Part shown: in pieces, positions 11,255 through 21,300 of the stretch
How positions within the stretch are numbered: position 1 is the stretch's first letter
How the letters are laid out: the number at the start of each line of letters is the position of its first letter
Origin: Chaetoceros tenuissimus
Lineage: Eukaryota; Bacillariophyta; Thalassiosirophyceae; Chaetocerotales; Chaetocerotaceae
Reading direction: 5' to 3'
NCBI GenBank assembly: GCA_021927905.1
Contig: BLLK01000022.1
Span: forward strand, 248,001-312,000
Length of the DNA stretch: 64,000 bases
Position numbers and translations under genes: made by a program
The notes under the pieces: generated by a model
Database searches by the model: none
What the model saw: only the letters and a program-made list of their open reading frames with translations
What the model was told of the DNA's origin: nothing

Positions 11255-11773
11255 TTACTTCTTGGTCTTCTTGGTAGTCTTCTTCTTTGGAGCGGTCTTC
11301 TTCTTAGTTGCAGCCTTCTTCTTTGGTGCGGTCTTTTTCTTTGGAGCTGCCTTCTTCTTAGGTGCAGCCTTCTTCTTTGGAGCAGTCTAATGGAAATGAC
11401 AGAAGAGAAACAGATTGAGTACATTGGACAATGGACGACCGTTGGTTTCAAATATCAAACGTCTAGTCATTCAACTCACCTTCTTCTTTGGAGCTGCCTT
11501 CTTCTTTGGAGCAGCAGCCTTCTTCTTTGGTGCTGGCTTGGACTTCTTAGCAAGAGTCTTCTTGAAATCAGCAGAAAGCTTGTAGGAGTTCTTCACTTGA
11601 ACAAGATCTCCGTCAGCAACAGCCTTCTTGAGGGAAGAAAGGAAAGTAGCGTTCATCCACTTCTTATCCTTTGGAAGCTTCTCCTGCATGACTTTCTTGA
11701 TTGCGATCATGGAGGATCCAGTACGGTCCTTGAGCTCAGAGATTGCATCTACGATTCCTGCTTTGTACGACAT
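11255..11773 (-). CDS. H1: Histone H1 linker histone (two exons)
   Basis: The model is complement(join(11255..11386, 11480..11773)), 141 aa. Exon 1 carries the winged-helix globular domain (YKAGIVDAISELKDRTGSSM...KVMQEKLP...WMNATFLSSLKKAV). It then enters a tail of PKKKAA repeats. The 93-bp intron (GTGAGT...CATTAG) falls in phase 0 inside the repeat tail. Exon 2 adds about nine further KKK-containing repeats, ending TTKKTKK. H1 binds linker DNA at the nucleosome entry/exit site. Globular-first with a lysine-rich C-tail is the usual H1 layout. It is the only histone gene of the five with an intron. Intron placement in the repeats suggests the tail grew by repeat expansion. Confidence 0.93.
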
Positions 11774-12365
11774 GGTTGGATGGTGTTTGGTTTAAAGTTC
11801 TTGGAACTATGAATGGTTGGATGATGGTGCTGTGGCTCTTCCTCGAACACTTTCACTTGAAAATGAACCTGAAAATAGTTTCGTAGTAAAAGGGGCGCAG
11901 GAGGGGTGAAAAATTCTGTCTTTGCAGTAGAAACGTACGTAAAGCTCAATACTATCACTTTCATTGTCCCCCACTTTCAAAAGTGGCGCGATAAGAAAAT
12001 TTTCAATTTCAATTTCCCGCCTTCTTTCCTTAATTTTTAAATTACAATCAAAACATCAGTATACCGGCATATACTTAATACTAGGGAGTAGAAAAGTAAT
12101 TGTCTAATAATGTAAACTATATCTAGATTTATACTGCCTTTGCATCTTTGTTCGTTTTACTAAATTAACGATCGTGAAAACTTTCAATCGAAGTCTTGTT
12201 GAGTTATATGATTTTCAGCCCAAGTCTACATCATGCATGTTAAAAGTACTTAGTCGGTTGATGCTTTTTTAGATTAAATAAAAATTCTGAAGATTCTTTT
12301 CGTGTCTGTAGTTGTGCTGGTCATTTTATAGGTCACACTCTCCACACAGCCAATGTAAAATAAAT
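11774..12365. promoter_or_regulatory. H1 promoter and upstream spacer
   Basis: About 155-215 bp upstream of the H1 start (reverse strand gene) lie GTAGAAACGTACGTAAA at 11927-11943 and AAAAGTGGCGCG at about 11979-11990, the same two motif types as in the core histone promoters. The rest up to 12365 is AT-rich, with no feature I can support. Confidence 0.5.
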
Positions 12366-13247
12366 TTATCCACTTGTCATATCCAAGACAGCACCACTAT
12401 AGGGTATTTCTTCTTCTTCATCATAAATTCCTGTCAAAACTTGAATTGACTCTAATGAAGCACTTTGGGCACCTTTTGCAAACAGAGTTGAGATGTTATC
12501 AGGACCTCGTTCATAATACGGGCCTAAATTGCTTGTCGCCATCTTTTCACGTCCCTCTTGTAAAGATATAACAAGAGCATCTGGACCAAAACTGATTCCA
12601 TAGTCAGGATCATCTCTGGCGCATGCTAAACCGCCACCTCCAACCTTTTGCAGTTTTTGAAATATCTTTTCATGGGAGTCTCCTTCGTGATCTATTTCAT
12701 AGAAGAGAAATGCAGCTACACTTGGTCTTGCACCGCCATTTGAACTCCACCCTTTTGGATTGTATCCACCAACAATTTTTATAACATTATCTCTTTTATA
12801 AGTTACCATCACAATTGCAGCACCTTTGCCGTCAACACACCTGTGAAATGAAGCTGCATCCCAATCATGTTGATTTGTGTCATACACAATTTGTAGCGGC
12901 CTTTCTTCAAGCATGGTTTGTTTCAGTAATTTTCTTGCTATTGCAAATTCCTCACGACCGCCGTCCTCTGGTAAAATCTTCTTATTTAATTCATATGTTG
13001 CGGAATATTGCTCGGGATATTCCTTCCGTCTTTTGGAATCATCTTGCTCGATTGGGGCTGGTAGAAAGTTATCGAGCCATCCATATGATTTGACAATTTC
13101 CGAATTTCTAATAGCATTCTTTTGACACTTTGAGATGATACTTGCTGAGTTGCTCAGATGAGGTATTATGAAACCCACACAGCACGTTATGTTGCGGTAT
13201 CCAGGTAGAAAATTGAGCAACCCAAAAAGAACAGTTGCAAATTTCAT
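12366..13247 (-). CDS. TLDc-domain protein with N-terminal signal-like segment
   Basis: The first ATG is at 13247 (MKFATVLFGLLNFLPG), giving 293 aa; the frame further upstream has no ATG. The first 30 residues are hydrophobic and could be a signal or targeting peptide. The C-terminal 170 residues resemble a TLDc domain: LQIVYDTNQHDWDAASFHRC, then DGKGAAIVMVTYK, VGGYNPKGWSSNGGARPSVA, AFLFYE, and YGISFGPDALVIS. TLDc proteins are linked to oxidative-stress resistance and to V-ATPase regulation in other eukaryotes. The substrate or partner here is unknown. A second, larger TLDc protein lies at 45069-47153, with different flanking sequence. Confidence 0.65.
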   Translation of the reverse strand: MKFATVLFGLLNFLPGYRNITCCVGFIIPHLSNSASIISKCQKNAIRNSEIVKSYGWLDNFLPAPIEQDDSKRRKEYPEQYSATYELNKKILPEDGGREEFAIARKLLKQTMLEERPLQIVYDTNQHDWDAASFHRCVDGKGAAIVMVTYKRDNVIKIVGGYNPKGWSSNGGARPSVAAFLFYEIDHEGDSHEKIFQKLQKVGGGGLACARDDPDYGISFGPDALVISLQEGREKMATSNLGPYYERGPDNISTLFAKGAQSASLESIQVLTGIYDEEEEIPYSGAVLDMTSG

Positions 13248-13581
13248 CTTATCTTCTTTTCCTATGTTTAAAATTCCGAATGTCACAAAAATAATGGAAA
13301 AAACTATTGCAAGTATGATGCAGAACTAAGAGTGAGACGGCTTGGTGCAAGCAGTGAAATCTTTGTTAATAAATTGAGTTTGTCATCAGGAAAACCTACT
13401 ACCACCTTAGCTACAATACCGAGAAAGCAGTCTTTGTATTGAAAACCTGTTTTGTTGAAGTTGTTCCTTAAAAAGATTCTTCAATAATGATGTCAAAAAT
13501 CTATTTAGATGATAATAGCACCACGAATAACTCATCGAAGATGACGCACTGCCTTCGTCTAAAGTACGTACGTACATAGTA

Positions 13582-13646
13582 TCTAGTGCCTCCTAGTTCC
13601 GACGGTACCCTCTGGTACCCGCTTTTTTGTGGTACCCGCGGGTACC
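13582..13646. repeat. Left terminal and subterminal inverted repeats of the piggyBac-like element
   Basis: The 28-bp terminal repeat at 13582-13609 matches, in reverse complement, 29349-29376. It is followed by GGTACC-rich sequence that includes the 16-bp palindrome at 13631-13646, also present near the right end at 29098-29113. Subterminal palindromes of this sort often serve as transposase-binding sites. Confidence 0.75.
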
Positions 13647-14178
13647 ACACAAGTACGTACGTACTGGTACAAACAAACAAAAATGAATGTGGAAATGTAA
13701 TGTACTACACTCCAGACTCACGTATGAAGATCACCGAATAAGATTCTCAGTACTGAGCATATTAGGAAATTTAAGAAACAGGTTAGTACTCACTTCAATA
13801 CAAAACTAAGAAATAAAACCTAGTACTAGACTACAGTAATAATAAGAATCGGGTCGTCATTTCTACACGTGTAGCCATTCATGAGGGCTGCATGTTAATT
13901 ATAAAGTTCATCATTATGAACAGTTAACATAAGTCAAAAAGCAGCTCTAATCATAAACCAAATCATGTCATCATCTAACAAAAGATCTAAAACTCCTATG
14001 ACTACAACAATTTAGAGGTTGTACCATGAATTTCAATATTTCAGGCCGTCCTTCCTAGCTACCTAGAGGGACCTGAGCCGCTTCACCACCCCTTCTCATA
14101 CTTCAGTACTGGCTGGGCGAGTGTTGCACTGAAAAAAAGAGAGACGTGAGGGATTCGAGCCAAGAAGACTCGGAAGGA

Positions 14179-14338
14179 TGTAACACTCATTTACTAATAT
14201 AGCTCCACGATTGATGTCTATTGGTGATGCGTCTCATTATTCTCAAGATTCCGAAGAACATACTCAACAACATATCTAAACAACGAACAAATAGCTTTTA
14301 ATTATAAGATACTATCATCCCTCTTTTTGTGTGTTACA
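14179..14338 (+). repeat. 5' LTR of copy 1 (partner at 19302-19460)
   Basis: The 160-bp direct repeat begins TGTAACACTCATTTAC and ends TTTTTGTGTGTTACA. It has a short imperfect inverted terminal repeat (TGTAACAC/GTGTTACA). Four copies exist in the window: 14179-14338, 19302-19460, and in reverse 19890-20048 and 25830-25988. Confidence 0.85.
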
Positions 14339-14610
14339 TGGCACCGAATCTTAAGAGGAAATACCCACCCACCGATAACCATTACATGAGTCGCAAAATA
14401 TACGTGCTCCGAGCTGGCAGTCTGACTTGGTTTATTTTCCTTTGCAGATCAGCAATTGTTGCATTCACTAGTTTTACTCAATTTTATGTTGATTCATGCT
14501 CATCATCAATTCATTTCCTTCCCATAGGTCTACTATTTTTATAATATTCTACTCACACTTTTCCTTTCAAATTCCAGGAGTATCTATTTTTGTTTCTCTC
14601 ATTCCAGTTT

Positions 14611-15280
14611 CGTCAATAGGTCTACTTTGAGGCATTGCTGTAGTCTTCTTTCAGTTTCGTCAGTGATGAGTTTTCTTAGCTTGCTAAATACGTATGCTAG
14701 GTCTACTTTGAGGCAAAACTACAACTCTACAACTCTACTCGCTGATGATGAGTTTTCTTTAGCTTTCAGTCGTTGTGAACGCTTGCTAGGTCTACTTTGA
14801 GGCAAAACTACAACTCTACAACTCTACTCGCTGATGATGAGTCTTCTTTAGCTTTCAGTCGTTGTAAACGCTTGCTAGGTCTACTTTGAGGCAAAACTAC
14901 AACTCTACAACTCTACAACTCTACTCGCTGATGATGAGTTTTCTTTAGCTTTAAGCCGTTGTGAACGCTTGCTAGGTCTACTTTGAGGCAATACTACAAC
15001 TTTACACTTTACCCGCTGATGATGAGTTTTCTTTAGCTTTCAGCCGTTGTGAACGATTGCTAAGTCTACTTTGAGGCAAATTTTTTTATTTACATTCTAA
15101 CCCGCTGATGATGAGTTTTCTTTAGTTTTAAGTCGTTGTGAACGCTGGCTAGGTCTACTTTGAAGCAAAGTCCAAAGTCCAAAGTCCAAACTCCAAACTC
15201 CAAACTTTTACTGCTGATGATGAGTTCCCTTTAGATATGTTCGTTACTGAACAATAGCTAGGGTTGCTTTGAAGCATTTT
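14611..15280 (+). repeat. 5' tandem array in LTR copy 1
   Basis: About eight degenerate units of 80-105 bp carry the core CTGATGATGAGTTTTCTTTA then a variable stretch and GCTAGGTCTACTTTGAGGCA. Units are separated by simple runs (ACAACTCTACAACTCTAC, or CAAAGTC/CAAACTC). The mirrored array in copy 2 is at about 24930-25570. Confidence 0.75.
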
Positions 15281-15570
15281 TTTATTTAATTAACATTTTT
15301 CATTAGCTTTGTTACTCCCCTCTCCCGCTCAAATAGATACAAGGGTTCACTCCCGGGATGCACTTCTTGTCTCTACCTTTGCCTTCATTTCGACGGCCTT
15401 TCAATACTTACAATTTTCTTTTCAGAAGATTACAAATTTCGACTACGCATTCAAGTCTCCGCCTTCGTGTCTTTTGAAACTATCTGCTTTACAATAGCTT
15501 TCAATACACTCATCCGCAATTTCTACATTTGCATCTTTTCCACGACTAAATTTTTCGTGATGGCTATTTG

Positions 15571-18500
15571 GTACAATATTGCAATTTTATTCAATTTCCA
15601 ATTTATTTTGCTCTTAATCCTCTTTTCCAATAGATGAAACAGTCAGAGCACCAGCTGGCACTTTTAGTCTCCTCATTACAAGTACTTTGATCATACATGC
15701 TTTACAGTTGGAAAGCAGTTGCTTTATCTTTGGCATCTCCATCACAAGCTACGAGCTATCTCTCATTTTGGAACAGTCTCTACGGTCTTCATTCCCAAGT
15801 CTCTTCTTTTACACTTTTCGTCATGGTTTGGGTCTCGTTTGGAATACCCTTGCTTCCCTTCCATTTCACTCATCTTCGCAGCAGGTCTAAAGGCGGAATA
15901 GACACGTTCATAACAGCCTTGAGTAATCGGCAGAGTCCAAATGTGCCTTTTCGTCCTATGTATCATTCATGATTTCTCTTTTGATACAGTCTGTAGATTC
16001 AAATCTCTGCCTTCATATCTCGCGTCATACACTTCACGCATAATTTTCTTTCGCAGTTACTCGGTATAGTAGTTCAATTTCATTCAACTTACAATTTACT
16101 TTGTTCTATAACCCTCCTTTCCAATAGACGAAACAAGTTTGTACTACTTTTGAGCTTGTCCTTCGATACCAACTTCCATACTTTGCGTCATGCATGGTTC
16201 TCACCTACAACGCACATGCTGTCTTTATCCTTACCTTCATCTTCGCGACGTTTCTGCCTCTTCTTTTGCATCCTTCGTCATAGTCGAGCAACTGCTACTG
16301 TCCTCTATTGGCATTACTACTCTACTCGCAGCAAGTACTTCGCTACACCCTTCCAGTTCCACATAGCCCATCATACATGCTTTGCAAATTGGAACGCATT
16401 CGCTTTCTTCTTCATCGTCTCTACCTCGGCAATTTACTCTCTTTCACGAACACTACAAATTTGAACTAGGCATTCAAGTCTCTTCCTTCATATCCTTCAT
16501 CAGTAGCTGATTACATTTGCTCTATTATTGCTTTAGATCCATCACAGTGTACCAAGGTTCCTATCTTTGCACTTAAGTCATGATCAGATTTGCTTCACTT
16601 GCATCTCTTCCTCGCAATCACACGAAACATATTCAAGCATCTGTTTCCATGGCTTCTTTGATGTCGTTTAAAACGTATTCTTGTTCGCAATCATTTTTGG
16701 TTATTGGGTATAGTTTTGCAATTGCTTTTGACTTACAATTTACTCTCGCTCTCTAACCCCATTTTCTTATAGATGACACATTTGTACTACCTTGGAGCAA
16801 CTATTATTGTCCGTAGATAATGCTTTTTACTTTGTACCATGCATGGTTTACGCCTCGAACGTAATTCCTGTCTCTATCTTCGCCTACACCTTTTTTCGTT
16901 GTTTGCGTGAAAGTACCAAATTTAGCATCATTCATACTCTCCATACAGGATGTAATTGTTCTACTCGTCATTATTTTCTGCAAAAGGTTCACGGGTACAG
17001 TATTACAGCTTCATTAGTGCATCTCACATTCTTTTCTATTCATCCTCTTTTTCAGACAGATATTCAGCATTTTTTTTCGAGCAACTGTTCTTATGAATGA
17101 GATTCCTTCGCATCGAGGGTAGCCTTATCTTTCCCTAAGTGTAACCGTACTTCGCTCTGGTTACGTATCTCATCATCATCCGCCAGTCACCATGAGTCGG
17201 ACCAACCATTCTCCACTTGTAGCAATACCATTGCCTACTAGTACTGTCACGTTGCAATGCACTCACCTTCCTTACATGCATCCTTGCTGCATTCTAACAA
17301 ACAAGTTTACATCCGCTCGGACCACCTGCTATTGTTTCCATCAAGTATTTTCTCTCCTTCTTTGCTCAAATGCTTCTCTATTTTTCTTTTCTTGCAGTTC
17401 CTATGAAGCTCAGACATATTTATACCATTTTGTTGAAACAGATTTTGCTACAGTCGCCTAATACAAGTCTCTACATTCATAGTTTGCATCAAAGTCAGGC
17501 TATATTTCGATACACACTTGCCTCAAACCTCGGTGAATAATATTGCGACCAGCTCATTTTACGTTTGGAACAATTGCTACGGTCTACAGTTCACGAGTAT
17601 GTCTACCCTCACAAGCCCACTCTACCTTCGGAACGCTCTACTTCTACTTCATTCATCTCCCTCTCCATCTCGACACTTCATTCACAGCTATTTCTCATTT
17701 TGGAACAATCTCTACAGTCTCTATCTCCAAGTTTCTTCTTTTTACACTTTGCTTCATAGTCTGGGTCTCGTTTGGACCACACTTGCTTCTCTTTCATTTC
17801 ATTCATCTGGACAGCAGGTCTACAAGGTATAGTATTGCATCTATTTTTACGACTCACATCTTATTTTATCTTGTTACTCCCTTCTTTTTCAGGAATCTTA
17901 GACAGACGTATAGACAAGTTCGTATCAGCCCATGCAATCGACAGTACCTAGTATCGACTTTCGTATTATGCATGAATCAAGATCTTTCTTCGGACCTCCG
18001 AGTACTTCTAGAGCTCTTCGCCGTATTTAATTGCTACACTATCAAGACATACACTACTAGACATCACCAATCTACTCCTTCTATTTGAGGCAACTTTTAT
18101 CTCCAATCTCCAATCTCCAACTGCTGAGGACAAGTTTTCTTTAGCTTATCGTATTTTACGTTCGCTAGGATTACTTCGAGGCAACAACTTTATCTCCAAT
18201 CTCCAATCTCCAACTGCTGAGGACGAGTTTTCTTTAGCTTATCGTATTTTACGTTCGCTAGGATTGCTTCGAGGCAACAACTTTTATCTCCAATCTCCAA
18301 TCTCCAACTGCTGAGGACGAGTTTTCTTTAGCTTATCGTATTTTACGTTCGCTAGGATTACTTCGAGGCAACAACTTTTATCTCCAATCTCCAATCTCCA
18401 ACTGCTGAGGACGAGTTTTCTTTAGCTTATCGTATTTTACGTTCGCTAGGATTACTTCGAGGCAACAACTTTTATCTCCAATCTCCAATCTCCAATCTCC

Positions 18501-18791
18501 AATCTCCAATCTCCAATCTCCAATCTCCAATCTCCAATCTCCAATCTCCAATCTCCAATCTCCAATCTCCAACTGCTGAGGACGAGTTTTCTTTAGCTTA
18601 TCGTATTTTACGTTCGCTAGGATTACTTCGAGGCAACAACTTTTATCTCCAATCTCCAATCGCCAACTGCTGAGGACGAGTTTTCTTTAGCTTATCGTAT
18701 TTTACGTTCGCTAGGATTACTTCGAGGCAAAGTATTGCATTTAGTTTTAAAACTCACATCTTTTTTGCTTTGTTACCCTCTTCTTCATCAG
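15571..18791 (+). repeat. Six dispersed intron-like modules in LTR copy 1
   Basis: Segments of 60-66 bp lie at 15571-15633, 16064-16127, 16708-16772, 16995-17055, 17827-17892 and 18732-18791. Each begins like GTATAGTATTGCA, passes through an ACTTACAATTT/ACTCACATC-like middle, and ends in a pyrimidine tract plus CAG or TAG. They look like copies of one spliceable intron embedded in non-coding sequence. Counterparts are present in copy 2. Confidence 0.6.
18080..18730 (+). repeat. 3' tandem array in LTR copy 1, with TCTCCAA microsatellite
   Basis: About seven units of roughly 92 bp have the core CTGAGGACGAGTTTTCTTTA, then GCTTATCGTATTTTACG and TTCGCTAGGATTACTTCGAG. Units are spaced by TATCTCCAATCTCC runs. 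The heptamer TCTCCAA is expanded to about 14 copies near 18476-18573. The unit is a diverged relative of the 5' array unit. Counterpart in copy 2: about 20632-21300. Confidence 0.78.
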
Positions 18792-19460
18792 GAAGCTTGG
18801 ACCAAGTTCGGACCAGACATGGTATCTCTTCGGAACGCTCAGTTTCTTCGATCTGGAACTCCATCTTATTCCTTCATCAACGACAATTTCGACCTCAAAT
18901 ATAATTTTTATATTGGCATTGTTTAGCTACCTTCTGAGAATGACCGTTTCCTCTTACTCTATGGACATATTCCCAGACTTTTAAGTTGACAGAAACACGC
19001 CCTATTTATGCCAGACGGTCTTCTTTAGACTTCAATCTCTACTACTCCTCATTACTTCATTCGACATCTCAAGCACATTGGTACAGTATCTCACTTGACA
19101 TTTCTATTTTTCCCGATCATATTTTACCTTTTCATTGCACAACCACCATCTCCTTTCTCTCCCTCTCTATAGGCTACCGGAAATCTTCTCATATTTTTTC
19201 TCAAAATTGGAATAAAACATGAGCCCATATCTAAACGAATTTCCCATAAGGAATTTCGAAAGTTTTCCAATGAGTTTTTTATACATGAGAAGAAGAACCG
19301 ATGTGACACTCATTTACTAATATAGCTCCACGATTGATGTCTATTGGTGATGCGTCTCATTATTCTCAAGATTCCGAAGAACATACTCAACAACATATCT
19401 AAACAACGAACAAATAGCTTTAATTATAAGATACTATCATCCCTCTTTTTGTGTGTTACA

Positions 19461-19889
19461 AGGAAGCTGCGATTGGGTTTGGAATATCCTGTATGTACTT
19501 ATTCTTAGTATGCTGGGAATTTTAGAAAATAAGAAACACACTAGTACTGAGATTTGTAACAGGTTAAGAAGATGAATTCAATACTCACCCAGCACAAAAT
19601 CTAAGAAACGGAGGAGTACTGGTGAATATTTATGTGCTTCTTATACGTGAGTCTGGAGTGTAATACATCATCATGTGCTTGTTTTTCGACTTCGAAAAAA
19701 AAACAATCGCTTTTCCTTTTATAATATAGAATATGAATCCATAGTTTTTTTTTGATTTTTATAGATAGATAAATTGTTTCGACCACGCATAACTCTGCCC
19801 ACTTTTTCCCCTTCTTGTTTCTTTGCATGGTACCCTCTGGTACTGCAAGTACGTACACGCCAAAAATGAACAAACAAACAAAAATGAAT
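19461..19889. other. Spacer between the two LTR elements
   Basis: 19461-19660 is the right part of the split MITE. 19661-19825 is piggyBac subterminal sequence (AT-rich, containing the run also seen at about 26005-26160). 19826-19889 starts the second tandem copy of the piggyBac left end (GGTACCCTCTGGTAC, then ACAAACAAACAAAAATGAAT). No coding sequence is supported. Confidence 0.7.
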
Positions 19890-20631
19890 TGTAACACACA
19901 AAAAGAGGGATGATAGTATCTTATGATTAAAGCTATTTGTTCGTTGTTTGGATATGTTGTTTGATATATTCTTCGGAATCTTGAGAATAATGAGGCGCAT
20001 CACCGATAGACATCAATCGTGGAGCTATATTAGTAAATGAGTGTTACATCGGTTCTTCTTCTCATGTATAAAAAACTCATTGGAAAACTTTCGAAATTTC
20101 TTATGGGAAATTCGTTCAGAGATGGGCTCATGCTTTATTCCAACTTTGAGAAAAAATATGAGAAGATTTTCCGGTAGCCTATAGAGAAGGAGAGAAAGGA
20201 GATGGTGGTTGTGCGATGAAAAGGTAAAATATGATCGGGAAAAATAGAAATGTCAATTGAGATACTGTACCAATGTGCTTGAGATGTCGAATGAAGTAAT
20301 GAGGAGTAGTAGAGATTGAAGTCTAAAGAAGACCGTTTGGCATAAATAGGGCGTGTTTCTGTCAACTGAAAAGTCTGGGAATATGTCCATAGAGTAAGAG
20401 GAAACGGTCATTCTCAGAAGGTAGCTAAACAATGCCAATATAAAAATTATATTTGAGGTCGAAATTGTCGTTGATGAAGGAATAAGATGGAGTTCCAGAT
20501 CGAAGAAACTGAGCGTTCCGAAGAGATACCATGTCTGGTCCGAACTTGGTCCAAGCTTCCTGATGAAGAAGAGGGTAACAAAAGCAAATAAGATGTGAGT
20601 TTTAAAACTAAATGCAATACTTTGCCTCGAA

Positions 20632-21300
20632 GTAATCCTAGCGAACGTAAAATACGATAAGCTAAAGAAAACTTGTCCTCAGCAGTTGGCGATTGGAGAT
20701 TGGAGATGGAGATTGGAGATTGATTGGAGATTGGAGATTGGAGATAAAGTTGTTTGCCTCGAAGTAATCCGAGCGAACGTAAAATACGATAAGCTAAAGA
20801 AAACTCGTCCTCAGCAGTTGGAGATTGGAGATAAAGTTGTTGCCTCGAAGTAATCCTAGCGAACGTAAAATACGATAAGCTAAAGAAAACTCGTCCTCAG
20901 CAGTTGGAGATTGGAGATTGGAGATAAAGTTGTTTGCCTCGAAGTAATCCGAGCGAACGTAAAATACGATAAGCTAAAGAAAACTCGTCCTCAGCAGTTG
21001 GAGATTGGAGATAAAGTTGTTGCCTCGAAGTAATCCTAGCGAACGTAAAATACGATAAGCTAAAGAAAACTCGTCCTCAGCAGTTGGAGATTGGAGATTG
21101 GAGATAAAGTTGTTTGCCTCGAAGTAATCCTAGCGAACGTAAAATACGATAAGCTAAAGAAAACTCGTCCTCAGCAGTTGGCGATTGGAGATTGGAGATA
21201 AAGTTTTTTTTTTTTTTTGCCTCGAAGTAATCCGAGCGAACGTAAAATACGATAAGCTAAAGAAAACTCGTCCTCAGCAGTTTGCTTTTGGAGATAAAAG
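20632..21300 (-). repeat. 3' tandem array in LTR copy 2
   Basis: Seven or eight units read, on the plus strand, TTGCCTCGAAGTAATCC then AGCGAACGTAAAATACG and AAAGAAAACTCGTCCTCAGC. They are separated by GGAGATTGGAGATT runs. It is the reverse complement of the copy 1 3' array, but with different unit boundaries and spacer lengths, so the arrays have changed independently. Confidence 0.75.

Larger units (their letters stand above)
14179..19460 (+). mobile_element. Non-coding LTR retroelement, copy 1 (LARD-like fossil)
   Basis: It is bounded by direct repeats of about 160 bp (14179-14338 and 19302-19460) with TG...CA ends. It is flanked by the 4-bp duplication AGGA. A primer-binding-like TGGCACCGAATC abuts the 5' LTR at 14339, and a purine tract (GAGAAGAAGAACCGA) abuts the 3' LTR at 19287-19301. 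The 5-kb interior has no gag or pol reading frame, so it is non-autonomous and must rely on another element's enzymes. The two LTRs differ at only about two positions, so it is young. The interior holds two tandem arrays and repeated intron-like segments (separate entries). It is inserted in the MITE. Confidence 0.82.
13708..19660. mobile_element. TA-flanked miniature inverted-repeat element, split by an LTR element
   Basis: The terminal inverted repeats start CACTCCAGACTCACGTAT at 13708 and end with the complement at 19660. The flanks are ...AATGTAC-TA and TA-ATACATC... The second copy of the same host sequence at about 26003 reads GTACTAATACATC without interruption, proving an insertion with a TA target duplication, as in Tc1/mariner-type elements. 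Without the LTR element inside it, the element is about 667 bp and non-coding, so it is a MITE. It contains short repeated words such as TAAGAAAC...TAGTACT near both ends. The transposase source is elsewhere. Confidence 0.75.

Noticed and set aside
14100-14170. Possible tRNA- or SINE-like segment (GGGATTCGAGCC resembles a B box)
   Set aside because: No cloverleaf can be drawn and the A box is poor. It is part of the MITE.
14680-15240. CTGATGA and CTGAGGA words in the LTR arrays resemble the hammerhead ribozyme core
   Set aside because: The required GAAA strand and pairing stems do not follow at the right distance in either array or on either strand, so a ribozyme is not supported.
17543-18088. 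ORFs of 180-198 codons in both LTR copies (also 21257-21853)
   Set aside because: Composition is that of translated pyrimidine-rich non-coding DNA, the frame runs through an intron-like module, and no gag or pol motif is present.
18378-18659. 93-aa minus-strand ORF of EIGDWRL repeats
   Set aside because: It is the translation of the TCTCCAA microsatellite, not a gene.
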